From NCBI GenBank assembly GCA_045642925.1, contig JAZUJW010000034.1, forward strand, positions 1 to 64,000: a stretch of DNA of 64,000 nucleotides, in the 5' to 3' direction. Made by a program: the position numbers and the translations under genes. Below the pieces are notes generated by a model. The model made no database searches. It was given only the letters and a program-made list of their open reading frames with translations, and was not told where the DNA came from. Every line of letters begins with the position of its first letter. Position 1 is the first letter of the stretch. The DNA is from Firm-04 sp045642925 (GTDB lineage: Bacteria; Bacillota; Clostridia; Oscillospirales; Ruminococcaceae). This document shows positions 33,686 to 42,011 of the stretch, piece after piece.

Positions 33686-34545
33686 GATACACTGCCCTCC
33701 TCCAACCGTTTCAGCAGTTGTTCCGCACCGAATTTGACGGTGTAAACTTCTTCGGGAAACGTGATGCCGCGTTCTGCAAGCCCTTTGAAAATGCGTGTGA
33801 CCTGCGGCAGGGCAAGTCCCATGCCTTCGAGGGATTCCGACCTTGCAAACACGCCTGACGGCGTATCGTAGCAGACGACTTTCGCCTGCGAAAGCACCAA
33901 CAGCTTCGAGGCGTATCTTGCGACATCCTCCATGCTGTGCGACACCAGCAGGATTGTGCATCCTGTACGTTTATGGTATGCCTGTAACTGCGTGAGGATT
34001 TTTGTTCTGCCTTTCGGGTCAAGTCCCGCAGTCGGTTCATCGAGAATCAGCACACGCGGTTCCATCGCCATCACGCCCGCGATTGCCGCACGGCGTTTCT
34101 GTCCGCCCGAAAGCGCATAGGGCGCAGTTTGCAGTTGTGCCTCCGTCAGACCGACTGCCTCTGCGGTCTCGTGTACACGGCGGTCGATTTCCTCCTGTGA
34201 AAGCTTCATGTTCTTCGGGCCGAATGCAATATCCTTGTAAACGGTTTCCTCAAAAAGCTGATATTCGGGATACTGGAACACCAGTCCCACCTGAAAGCGC
34301 ACCTGTCTGCGGTCGGTTTCTTTTGCCCAGATGTCCTTGCCGTCCAGCAGGATTTTTCCATCTGTCGGCTGCAAAAGTCCGTTCATCATCTGCATGAGTG
34401 TGGATTTTCCAGAGCCCGTATGCCCGATGACACCGACAAATTCGCCTTCTTCGATTTGCAGGTCAATATGGTCCACAGCGGTCTTTTCAAATGGCGAGCC
34501 GACGCTGTAAGTGTATGTCAGATTTTTTGCCTCCAAAATTGGCAT
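33679..34545 (-). CDS. ecfA2: Energy-coupling factor transporter ATPase EcfA2
   Basis: ATPase of 288 residues. Walker A is GHTGSGKSTLMQMMNGLL, the Q-loop region VGLVFQYPEYQLFEETVYKD, the signature YALSGGQKRRAAIAGVMAM, Walker B RVLILDEPTAGLDP, and the switch His is in LLVSHSMEDVARY. It forms a heterodimer with EcfA1 on the cytoplasmic face of EcfT. The gene starts 13 nt after ecfA1. Confidence 0.97.
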   Translation of the reverse strand: MPILEAKNLTYTYSVGSPFEKTAVDHIDLQIEEGEFVGVIGHTGSGKSTLMQMMNGLLQPTDGKILLDGKDIWAKETDRRQVRFQVGLVFQYPEYQLFEETVYKDIAFGPKNMKLSQEEIDRRVHETAEAVGLTEAQLQTAPYALSGGQKRRAAIAGVMAMEPRVLILDEPTAGLDPKGRTKILTQLQAYHKRTGCTILLVSHSMEDVARYASKLLVLSQAKVVCYDTPSGVFARSESLEGMGLALPQVTRIFKGLAERGITFPEEVYTVKFGAEQLLKRLEEGSVSC

Positions 34546-34558
34546 GGAACGCCTCCGT

Positions 34559-35410
34559 TCAAGGTTTCAGCAGTTTCGAAAGCGCGTCAATGCACGCATC
34601 TTCGGTAATAATTTCGGGGTCAAGGTCGTAGCCGTTCTGCCGCAGAATGTGAACGAGTTCCGTTGCCTGCGGGACATCCAGCCCGATTTCTTTCATTTCA
34701 TCCACTCGTGCGAATACTTTTTTCGGCACATCATCCATCAGGACTGTGCCGTGGTCAATGACCACAATGCGCTGACACTGTGCGGCTTCATCCATCTCAT
34801 GCGTAATGAGAATGACGGTGATGCCATAATCGCGGTTCAGGCGGCGAATGGTTTTCATGACCTCTTTGCGTCCCTGCGGGTCAAGCATCGCGGTCGGTTC
34901 ATCGAGTACGATGCAGTCGGGGCGCATGGCAATGATGCCTGCAATGGCAACACGCTGTTTCTGACCGCCCGAAAGCTGATGCGGCGCGTGTTCGCGGAAA
35001 TCGTACATCTTGACGGCTTTCAGTGCCTCATCCACACGTTCCCGCATTTCCGCAGGGTCAACGCCCATATTTTCCAGCGCAAATGCGACATCTTCCTCCA
35101 CAATGGTTGCAACGATCTGGTTGTCCGGATTCTGAAAGACCATGCCGACACGCTGACGAATATCAAACAGTTTTTCCTCATCGGCAGTATCCATGCCGTC
35201 CACCAGAACCTTGCCCGATGTGGGGATCAGGATGGCGTTGAGGAGTTTTGCAAGCGTTGATTTGCCCGAACCGTTATGTCCCAGCACGGCAACAAGTTCG
35301 CCCTTGCCAAAGGTGAGGGATACCCCTTTGAGGACTTCGGCAGGTTTTGACGCATCATCCTCCGCAGCATATGAAAAGCGCACATTTTCAATAGAAATCA
35401 ATGGTTCCAT
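34559..35410 (-). CDS. ecfA1: Energy-coupling factor transporter ATPase EcfA1
   Basis: ATPase of 283 residues, started at the ATG at 35410 with GGGAGGAACC immediately upstream. Walker A is GHNGSGKSTLAKLLNAILIP, followed by VGMVFQNPDNQIVATIVEED, signature QLSGGQKQRVAIAGIIAM, Walker B CIVLDEPTAMLDP and VILITHEMDEAAQ. It pairs with EcfA2. The start lies 31 nt after the methyltransferase stop. Confidence 0.97.
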   Translation of the reverse strand: MEPLISIENVRFSYAAEDDASKPAEVLKGVSLTFGKGELVAVLGHNGSGKSTLAKLLNAILIPTSGKVLVDGMDTADEEKLFDIRQRVGMVFQNPDNQIVATIVEEDVAFALENMGVDPAEMRERVDEALKAVKMYDFREHAPHQLSGGQKQRVAIAGIIAMRPDCIVLDEPTAMLDPQGRKEVMKTIRRLNRDYGITVILITHEMDEAAQCQRIVVIDHGTVLMDDVPKKVFARVDEMKEIGLDVPQATELVHILRQNGYDLDPEIITEDACIDALSKLLKP

Positions 35411-35441
35411 GGTTCCTCCCAATCTGTCTGCGGTACTGCCC

Positions 35442-36305
35442 TTACTTCTCCCAGATGGCAGTTGCACCGCAAGGCAGTGCCGCACCGCCCAGTGCCACAG
35501 GCAGTCCGATCTCGTCAGCGGACACCTTGCCGCCGAATTTCGGCACCAGCAGCGCATTCAGCAGATAGCCCATGACGGACGGAGAAAGCCCTGTCGTATA
35601 GCTGTTCAGTAGGAAGAAAAGCGGGTTATCGGACAGCACATCCATGCAGGCTTCCACCAGCGGATAAATGCTGTTTTCGAGTTTCCATATCTCACCGGAA
35701 GGGCCTCTGCCATAGCTTGGCGGGTCCATGATGATCGCATCATATGTTTTGCCGCGGCGTGCCTCTCTGCGAATGAACTTCTCGCAGTCATCGATGATCC
35801 AACGGATGGGTTTCTCGGTCAAATCGGAAGCAGCGGCATTTTCTCTTGCCCACTGCACCATGCCTTTTGCGGCATCCACATGGCAGACTTCCGCACCCGC
35901 CGCTGCACAGGCAAGCGTTGCGCCGCCCGTATAGGCGAACAAATTCAGCACACGAATCGGTCTGCCGGCATTGCGGATCTTCTCCTGCATCCAGTCCCAG
36001 TTGACTGCCTGTTCGGGGAACAGTCCCGTGTGCTTAAAGCCTGTCGGACGCACGATAAAGGTCAGTGCGCCATAGCGGATTTCCCAGCTTTCGGGCGGTG
36101 TTTTGCGGTATTCCCACGAACCGCCGCCGCTTTTGCTGCGGTGATAATGCCCGTCAGCCTTCTCCCACTGCGGAGAAGTTTTCGGTGTCTGCCAGATGAC
36201 CTGCGGATCGGGGCGAATCAGAATAATATTGCCCCAGCGTTCCAGACGTTCACCGCAGGAGGTATCGAGAAGGCGGTAATCCGCCCAATGTTCGGCTGCT
36301 CTCAA
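35442..36305 (-). CDS. Class I SAM-dependent methyltransferase, RlmK/RlmI-like
   Basis: Protein of 287 residues. The SAM-binding motif is VLNLFAYTGGATLACAAAGA, followed by acidic VCHVDAAKGMVQWARENA. The catalytic motif is IMDPPSYGRGPSGEIW. The region before it (RPTGFKHTGLFPEQAVNWDW) is typical of the rRNA cytosine/guanine methyltransferases related to RlmI and the RlmK half of RlmL. It lacks a PUA domain. The start is a TTG about 10 nt after AAGGA; no in-frame ATG fits. The target is probably 23S rRNA, by homology only. Confidence 0.88.
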   Translation of the reverse strand: MRAAEHWADYRLLDTSCGERLERWGNIILIRPDPQVIWQTPKTSPQWEKADGHYHRSKSGGGSWEYRKTPPESWEIRYGALTFIVRPTGFKHTGLFPEQAVNWDWMQEKIRNAGRPIRVLNLFAYTGGATLACAAAGAEVCHVDAAKGMVQWARENAAASDLTEKPIRWIIDDCEKFIRREARRGKTYDAIIMDPPSYGRGPSGEIWKLENSIYPLVEACMDVLSDNPLFFLLNSYTTGLSPSVMGYLLNALLVPKFGGKVSADEIGLPVALGGAALPCGATAIWEK

Positions 36306-36333
36306 AAATCATCGTTCCTTCCGATTTTCAGCA

Positions 36334-37707
36334 TCACGCAGGGACATATGCCGTGCGCTGCCGTATTTTTTCCGCGATCTCCAGCGCAAAGCTGTTGATC
36401 TGACGGAAATCCCGCCCTTCCAGCAAAACCTGAATGGCGGCATCGCGTGCCAATTCGCGCACGAGGATTCTGCCCTCTGTGCCGAGTTCGGCTTCATATT
36501 TTTCAATCACATCCGTGATTTCGGTATCATTCTTCCAGATTTCCCGCCAGCATTCTGCGATTTTCACATTCAGCGAAACCTGCGGGTCATGCTCCATGAC
36601 CGCAGAAAGCACGGAAAGCGGCTGTTTTGTACGCTGCATGATTTCAAGGATGCGCAGTGCCGAAACCAGACCGTCAGAGGAAGGAAATTCCGCAAAATAG
36701 AGATGTCCTCCGCGCTCACCGCCGAGGGAAAGCCCTGCTTCCCGCACACGCTCCAGCACAAAATGCGGAGAAGGCTGCGTGGTATGGACAGTAATGCCAT
36801 TTTCCTTTGCAAAGCGCAGAAAACCGAGATTGCTCAGAACGGTCGCTGCCACACCGCCGCCGCGCAGGGCATCGCGGGCAATGGCATCCTGCAAGCAAAT
36901 TGCAAGCAGACGGTCACCGTCCAGCAGTTCTCCATTTTCATCCACCGCAATACAGCGCGTACCATCGCCGTCAAAGGCAAAGCCCGCCTGACAGCCGTTT
37001 TTCGTCACAAATTCCATCAAATTCTGCATTGCGGTCACGCCGCAGTCACGGTTGATGTTCGTACCGTCCGGCTGATTCTGGATTGCAATGACATCCATGC
37101 CGTACTCCCGTAGAACGGGTTCTGCGATCGCACTCAGTGAACCGTTTGCGCAGTCCACGGCAATGCGCGGCCGGGGATATGTCATATTCTTCGGAACCGG
37201 CATCAATGTTTTCAGCAGGTCACGGTAGCGCTGTACGCCGTCCGTTTCCTGAAACATCTGTCCGCAGAAGCGGTGCGATTTGGGCGGCATCGGCATTCCG
37301 CCGGGCATCAGCGATTCGATTTTCGCCATAGTATCTTCCGCAAGCGGCGAACCGTCCCGATTCAGCATCCGCAGATTCATATATTCATACGAAGCACTGC
37401 CGCCTGTCAGAACCATGCCGCAGTGCGCCTTGTTTTCTTTTTTTGCGAGCATCAGCGCCACTGCCGCAGAAGGCAGAACGCCAAGCTGTATCACATTGCC
37501 GCCGCCCGAACAAATGCCTGCGCACAATGCCGCTTCCAGCAGCGGTGCAGAACGTCTGGTATCTCGGGCAATATAAAAAACAGGCAGACAGCCGCACATC
37601 CTGCCGATGACCTGTGCCGCGGCTCTGCCAAGATACAGCAGGATTTCGCAGCTCAGTTCTGTCACGGCAATGCCGCGCAGTCCGTCTGATTTCAGTATCT
37701 TACTCAT
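36334..37707 (-). CDS. Phosphohexomutase (GlmM-like) homologue with degenerate active site
   Basis: Protein of 457 residues with the four-domain alpha-D-phosphohexomutase layout. The start (KSDGLRGIAVTELSCEI) resembles GlmM. The phosphoserine loop, normally SASHNP, reads LTGGSASYEYMN (about 100-111), so the catalytic Ser and the HNP are not in register. The metal loop DGDGDR is DGDGTR (246-251). The sugar loop is GGERGGH (329-335). The phosphate loop, normally RxSGTEP, is RELARDA (417-423) within an otherwise conserved GRILVRELARDAAIQVLLEG. Three of the four active-site loops are altered, so catalysis is doubtful. It may be a regulatory relative of GlmM. It follows the C39-like gene by 27 nt. 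Confidence 0.85.
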   Translation of the reverse strand: MSKILKSDGLRGIAVTELSCEILLYLGRAAAQVIGRMCGCLPVFYIARDTRRSAPLLEAALCAGICSGGGNVIQLGVLPSAAVALMLAKKENKAHCGMVLTGGSASYEYMNLRMLNRDGSPLAEDTMAKIESLMPGGMPMPPKSHRFCGQMFQETDGVQRYRDLLKTLMPVPKNMTYPRPRIAVDCANGSLSAIAEPVLREYGMDVIAIQNQPDGTNINRDCGVTAMQNLMEFVTKNGCQAGFAFDGDGTRCIAVDENGELLDGDRLLAICLQDAIARDALRGGGVAATVLSNLGFLRFAKENGITVHTTQPSPHFVLERVREAGLSLGGERGGHLYFAEFPSSDGLVSALRILEIMQRTKQPLSVLSAVMEHDPQVSLNVKIAECWREIWKNDTEITDVIEKYEAELGTEGRILVRELARDAAIQVLLEGRDFRQINSFALEIAEKIRQRTAYVPA

Positions 37708-37734
37708 TTATTGTACCTCTTATGGCATTCCGTG

Positions 37735-38283
37735 TCAAGCTGACTGCGAAATGATTTCGTAGGCAAGAATCATGCGCCGTCCTTGCAGATAAGCATCGGG
37801 CGTAGACCGGATAGCGTGCGGAACATTATTATAAGCGTTGTAGATCCACAGTTTTTCCCCTTTTTGCTCCATGCAGACCGTGTGAATCGCAGAAGCCATG
37901 CGGCGTTTTGTCCAGTAGACATACACACAGCAGCTTCCCGTCTGCAAGACGCGCTTGACGCTTTCGTGCGAACGCAGTCTGCGCACATTCAGCCCGAAGT
38001 GCCGCAGACAGTGTCCCAGCGCATGAGGGTCAGTACCCCAAAGCCCGCCAAGCATCGAAAAACGCTCCATATACCGTGCAATTTCGGTAAACGGTCTGGG
38101 ACAGCCCGCGATCAGCAGCGCATTATAAACGGCAATGACTTCGCAGCCGCAGTTGCCAATGCTGCCAAGTCCGAATTTCATGCCTGATACCGCCCCCAGC
38201 GCCTGACCATTCATCAGGTCTGTCGGAAGCGGTATCATTGTTGCAGGATTTTGAGTTGGAAGAAACGCTTTTTTTCTGTCCAT
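37735..38283 (-). CDS. C39-like cysteine peptidase family protein
   Basis: Protein of 182 residues starting at the ATG after ACAGGAG, inside the end of ruvB's operon spacing (4 nt after the ruvB stop). Candidate papain-like catalytic residues are Cys45 or Cys47 in IGNCGCEVIAVYNALL, His134 in SAIHTVCME, and Asn149 in IYNAYNN. There is no signal peptide, so it appears cytoplasmic, which is odd for a C39-type domain unless it processes an intracellular peptide. The longer ORF upstream overlaps ruvB and is not used. Confidence 0.72.
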   Translation of the reverse strand: MDRKKAFLPTQNPATMIPLPTDLMNGQALGAVSGMKFGLGSIGNCGCEVIAVYNALLIAGCPRPFTEIARYMERFSMLGGLWGTDPHALGHCLRHFGLNVRRLRSHESVKRVLQTGSCCVYVYWTKRRMASAIHTVCMEQKGEKLWIYNAYNNVPHAIRSTPDAYLQGRRMILAYEIISQSA

Positions 38284-38287
38284 ATCG

Positions 38288-39382
38288 TTACATCTCCTGT
38301 CCCAGCATTTCCGAGAGGGAATACTGCTGCGGGATGGTTTGTGCATCTTCTGTCGGGTAGCCGAGGTGGGCATACGCAAGTCCTGTAGCACAGCGGCCGC
38401 GCGGCGTTCTTGCGAGCATTCCAAGCTGCATGAGATACGGTTCACAGACATCTTCGAGTGTGACCGCTTCTTCACCGATGGCAGAGGCAAGTGTTTCCAG
38501 TCCGACAGGCCCGCCGTGATAGCCGCGAATCATCATATCGAGCATACGGCGGTCAAGTTTATCCAGCCCCAGTTCGTCGATTTCCAGACGTTCCAGCGCA
38601 AGTTTTGTCGTTTGTTCATCGATCACGCCGCTGCCCATGACATCCGCAAAGTCGCGGACTCTGCGCAGCAGACGGTTTGCGATACGGGGTGTCCCGCGGG
38701 AACGCTTTGCAAGCTCCAACGCGCCGTCCGCTTCACAAGGAATATCCAGTATCATCGCACTTCTGCGGATAATATCACAAAGCTGCTGCGGCGTATAGAG
38801 TTCAAGCCGCTGAACGATACCGAAACGGTCACGCAGCGGCGGTGTCAGCTGTCCTGCCCTTGTCGTTGCACCGACAAGCGTAAACGGCTGCAAATCCACG
38901 CGGATACTGCGGGCAGACGGCCCTTTGCCGATCATAATATCCAGCACCCTGTCCTCCAGTGCGGGGTAGAGAATTTCCTCCACAGCACGGGAAAGACGAT
39001 GAATTTCATCGACAAACAGCACATCGCCTCTGCCGAGATTGGTCAGCAGTGCGGCAAGGTCGCCCGGTTTTTCGATGGCAGGGCCGGAGGTCACGCGCAG
39101 ATTCACGCCCATTTCATGGGCAATGATGCCGGAAAGCGTGGTTTTGCCGAGTCCCGGCGGCCCGTAAAGCAGCACATGGTCCAGCGGTTCACCGCGCCGT
39201 CTTGCCGCTTCGATATACACCGCCAGATTCTCCTTGACCTTATCCTGCCCGATGTAATCTTTGAGTTCTTTCGGACGAAGCGAGAGTTCCAGTTCGGAAT
39301 CCTGCGTGATCATTTGCGGGGAAGCGAGCCGTTCGAACGGTTCTTCCGTATTTTGCAAGTCTTCATCACTGTACTGAATCAT
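38288..39382 (-). CDS. ruvB: Holliday junction branch migration ATPase RuvB
   Basis: AAA+ motor of 364 residues, slightly long at the N-terminus. Landmarks are LRPKELKDYIGQDKVKENL, Walker A LLYGPPGLGKTTLSGIIAHE, LFVDEIHRLSRAVEE, the arginine-finger region GATTRAGQLTPPLRDRFG, and the C-terminal winged helix GPVGLETLASAIGEE with RTPRGRCAT. It forms hexameric rings that drive branch migration with RuvA. A GAGGAGG ribosome site precedes the ATG. It is separated from ruvA by a lipoprotein gene and sseB. Confidence 0.98.
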   Translation of the reverse strand: MIQYSDEDLQNTEEPFERLASPQMITQDSELELSLRPKELKDYIGQDKVKENLAVYIEAARRRGEPLDHVLLYGPPGLGKTTLSGIIAHEMGVNLRVTSGPAIEKPGDLAALLTNLGRGDVLFVDEIHRLSRAVEEILYPALEDRVLDIMIGKGPSARSIRVDLQPFTLVGATTRAGQLTPPLRDRFGIVQRLELYTPQQLCDIIRRSAMILDIPCEADGALELAKRSRGTPRIANRLLRRVRDFADVMGSGVIDEQTTKLALERLEIDELGLDKLDRRMLDMMIRGYHGGPVGLETLASAIGEEAVTLEDVCEPYLMQLGMLARTPRGRCATGLAYAHLGYPTEDAQTIPQQYSLSEMLGQEM

Positions 39383-39423
39383 GCTGCCTCCTCATAGGGT
39401 TCTGCTATCGCTGTGCGGTCATC

Positions 39424-40149
39424 TTATCGCTCAAAATAGCGTTTTTTACGAATATAAAAGGGTTCGACACCATCAATTGCCTTTTTCGCCGCCTGTTCTT
39501 CCAGACTGATAAAGACAAGACTGTCGCCCGATTTTGTATAATTCTGCATATACTTGGAAAGCGGGAAGAACAGCTTGCGCGTGTTGCCCATCATATCAAA
39601 GACAAACAGCGTTTGCGGACGTTCACAGCCGCGCACCATCTCCACCACATAGCAGTTATCAACATTCGCCTGCCGTGCAAGATAGCGCGTAATGGGACGA
39701 ATGAGGTGATTGAGGTCTTTCTGCGGACGACGATACTCGATCGTTTCCTCCTCCTTCATGGAGATGGCAGGAATATTCAGGTTGCGGGCAACCATCAGAA
39801 TACTTTTGATCTCCTGCGAAGAAAACTCCTTACCGTAGGAATTGGGGTTCAGTACCGCAGAAGCAGACTGAATCAAATCAAACAACCGGAGGCAGTTGAG
39901 GCGGTAGCAGTTGACATAACGCTTTGCAAACTGCTGTAAAGAACGGTAACTTGTAAAGAACGGAATGAACACATCGCCGTCGGGGTTTTGCGTCGTGACA
40001 AGTTCCATCGAAACGCCGCCGTTGACCTCATCCTGTTTGACCGGCTTCTTACAAATGACATACACGTCACTTTTAATCAGCATTTGCAGAAAAACAGAGC
40101 GTTTCTCCGGCTTGGTGATCGCCTCTTTCAGTAATTCGTCAAGATTCAT
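39424..40149 (-). CDS. SseB family protein
   Basis: Protein of 241 residues with an SseB-type N-terminal domain (about 1-120: GDVFIPFFTSYRSLQQFAKR is the recognisable block) and a C-terminal domain containing CYVVEMVRGCERPQTLFVFD. SseB-like proteins are found widely but their role is unclear; the name comes from a serine-sensitivity phenotype in Escherichia coli. No signal or membrane segment. It has a GGGAGG ribosome site and lies between ruvB and a lipoprotein gene in the ruv operon. Confidence 0.75.
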   Translation of the reverse strand: MNLDELLKEAITKPEKRSVFLQMLIKSDVYVICKKPVKQDEVNGGVSMELVTTQNPDGDVFIPFFTSYRSLQQFAKRYVNCYRLNCLRLFDLIQSASAVLNPNSYGKEFSSQEIKSILMVARNLNIPAISMKEEETIEYRRPQKDLNHLIRPITRYLARQANVDNCYVVEMVRGCERPQTLFVFDMMGNTRKLFFPLSKYMQNYTKSGDSLVFISLEEQAAKKAIDGVEPFYIRKKRYFER

Positions 40150-40192
40150 GGTGCAAACCTCCCTATGAAATCATATCTATTTCTATGGATTT

Positions 40193-40720
40193 TCACTTTA
40201 ATGCGAAGGTCAGTGCATTCTGCACGGAAGAAATGGATTCGACATCATCCGCAGTCATGACATTGGGATACGAACCGTAAGCCGCACCTGCGTCCGAAGA
40301 AAGTTCTATGCCGACACCGGTGCAGTCCCCATCCTGAATATGAACGGCAAGATTTTTGCAGACATCTGCCTGTACATCCGCATTCAGATAGTATGCGATC
40401 TTATAGGTCAGCACGGCAATCATATCCTGTTTGTTCAGAGTATTCAGCGGCATTTTGGCAGTTTGCAGCGATGCCCCCGAAATGACAATGTCACCGCCAA
40501 GCAGATTGACAGGCATTTCTTCCATCATCATGTCATTGAGTCCTGCTTTTGCGGCTGTTGCAACCGTATTTGCCATGGAATTGGCACGGTCGATCTGTAC
40601 TCTGTCCACATATGTCTGCACGGTAGAATCCTTTTGTGATGAGGCTTCTTCTCCGCAGGCGGTCAGACAGCAGGTGCAGAGCACCATACCCATCAAAACA
40701 GCGATCCATTTTGTTTTCAT
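40193..40720 (-). CDS. Small lipoprotein in the ruv operon
   Basis: Protein of 175 residues from the ATG at 40720, preceded by GGGGAGC. The N-terminus (MKTKWIAVLMGMVLCTCCLT, then ACGEE) is a lipoprotein signal with the lipobox LTAC. The rest is soluble and has no motif I recognise; TADDVESISSVQNALTFALK forms the C-terminus. The gene begins 13 nt after ruvA, so it shares the ruv transcript, but nothing in it suggests recombination. Confidence 0.75.
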   Translation of the reverse strand: MKTKWIAVLMGMVLCTCCLTACGEEASSQKDSTVQTYVDRVQIDRANSMANTVATAAKAGLNDMMMEEMPVNLLGGDIVISGASLQTAKMPLNTLNKQDMIAVLTYKIAYYLNADVQADVCKNLAVHIQDGDCTGVGIELSSDAGAAYGSYPNVMTADDVESISSVQNALTFALK

Positions 40721-40733
40721 TTTGTGCTCCCCT

Positions 40734-41336
40734 TTATCCAAACATTCGTTTTCCGAGCATCATCAGCGATTGCCGAATCAGCTCTGATGAGGAAAGGGCG
40801 GGGTCTAAGGATTGCAGTACACCCGCAACTTCCCCCTGCGTATAGCCCAGTACCAGCAGTGCGGACATGGCTTCTTCCATTGCACCGCCGGAAATTGAAA
40901 CGGGTGCTTGCGGAAATCCTTCTGTCTGCACGGTTTTCGTGACTTTATCCTTGAGTTCCAGCACAATGCGCTGTGCAGTTTTCGTGCCGATGCCCTTTGT
41001 CTTTGTAAATGCTTTTGCATCTCCTGCCGCAATGGCAAGCGCAAAACGGTCAGGCGTTAAATCCGAGAGAATTGCCAGTGCATTCTTCGGGCCGACACCC
41101 GATACACTCGTGAGCTGGTCAAAGCAGGTGCGTTCACTGCGTGTCGCAAAGCCGAAAAGGGAAACATCGTCCTCACGGACGGTCATGCGGGTATACAGCA
41201 TAACTTCTTCCCCGACGCTTCCGACTGCCGCCGCCGTTTGCATCCCTGTTTTGCAGGCATATCCCACGCCGCCGCATTCCACGACCACGAGATTCGGTTC
41301 TTTCAGCAGCACCTTGCCGCGCAGACTGTCTATCAT
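40734..41336 (-). CDS. ruvA: Holliday junction branch migration protein RuvA
   Basis: Protein of 200 residues with the three RuvA domains. The OB fold is at the start (MIDSLRGKVLLKEPNLVVVE). Two helix-hairpin-helix motifs follow (LTSVSGVGPKNALAILSDL, FTKTKGIGTKTAQRIVLEL). The flexible C-terminal domain that regulates RuvB contains MSALLVLGYTQGEVAGVL. It binds four-way junctions as a tetramer. GAGGTG precedes the ATG. It lies 30 nt after ruvC. Confidence 0.97.
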   Translation of the reverse strand: MIDSLRGKVLLKEPNLVVVECGGVGYACKTGMQTAAAVGSVGEEVMLYTRMTVREDDVSLFGFATRSERTCFDQLTSVSGVGPKNALAILSDLTPDRFALAIAAGDAKAFTKTKGIGTKTAQRIVLELKDKVTKTVQTEGFPQAPVSISGGAMEEAMSALLVLGYTQGEVAGVLQSLDPALSSSELIRQSLMMLGKRMFG

Positions 41337-41366
41337 GGTGCAAAGTCACCTCTTGGAAATTGGTAA

Positions 41367-41846
41367 TCAGTAATCAGGTTTCGCACAGTGTCCGTGGCAA
41401 ATTGCCAGTGCGAGCGCGTCCGCGGCATCATCGGGCTTCGGGATGTCGTCCAGACACAAAATGCGGCGCGTCATATCCATCACCTGTTTTTTCTCCGCCT
41501 TGCCATAACCGACCACGGCGGATTTCACCTGCAAAGGTGTATATTCAAAGACAGGAATGGTTCTCTGTGCGCAGGCAAGCAGGATCACGCCTCTTGCCTC
41601 GGCAACGAGAATACCCGTTGTTTTGTTGGTATTGAAGTATAGTTTTTCGACCGAAAGCACCTGCGGTCGGTACTTATCCAGCAAAAAGCACATATCTTCA
41701 TAGATCTGTGCAAGCCGTGCGGAGAAATCGGTATGCGCCTCTGTGAGAATCGCACCGTATTCCACCGTCTGAAAACGCATTCCCTGATAATCGAGAATGC
41801 CGAATCCAACCGTTGCATAGCCGGGGTCAACGCCCAAAATGCGCAA
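41367..41846 (-). CDS. ruvC: Holliday junction resolvase RuvC
   Basis: RNase H-fold endonuclease of 159 residues that cuts Holliday junctions. Acidic active-site motifs are ILGVDPGYATVGFG (Asp near the N-terminus), LSVEKLYFNTNKTTG (Glu), and PDDAADALALAICHGH near the C-terminus. The start is taken as the TTG at 41846, 5 nt after GGAGG. An in-frame ATG at 41867 sits right at the transcription start given by the promoter at 41872-41900, so it has no room for a ribosome site. First gene of a long minus-strand block. Confidence 0.95.
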   Translation of the reverse strand: MRILGVDPGYATVGFGILDYQGMRFQTVEYGAILTEAHTDFSARLAQIYEDMCFLLDKYRPQVLSVEKLYFNTNKTTGILVAEARGVILLACAQRTIPVFEYTPLQVKSAVVGYGKAEKKQVMDMTRRILCLDDIPKPDDAADALALAICHGHCAKPDY

Positions 41847-41871
41847 AACAGCCTCCAATCCAGACATGGTT

Positions 41872-41900
41872 ATTATACCATGAATGTGCATAAATTTCAA
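41872..41900 (-). promoter_or_regulatory. SigA promoter of the ruvC operon
   Basis: Minus-strand TTGAAA (41895-41900), 17-nt spacer, TATAAT (41872-41877). It places the transcription start about 18 nt upstream of the TTG start of ruvC. Confidence 0.85.
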
Positions 41901-42011
41901 GTAGCAAAAAGCATGAATCCTCTCGAATCAGCAAAATTATGAAAACTTTGTGAATATTGCACAGCAACCCGCAACAACTTTCTTAAAATATGACATTTTC
42001 TTTGTGAAGTT

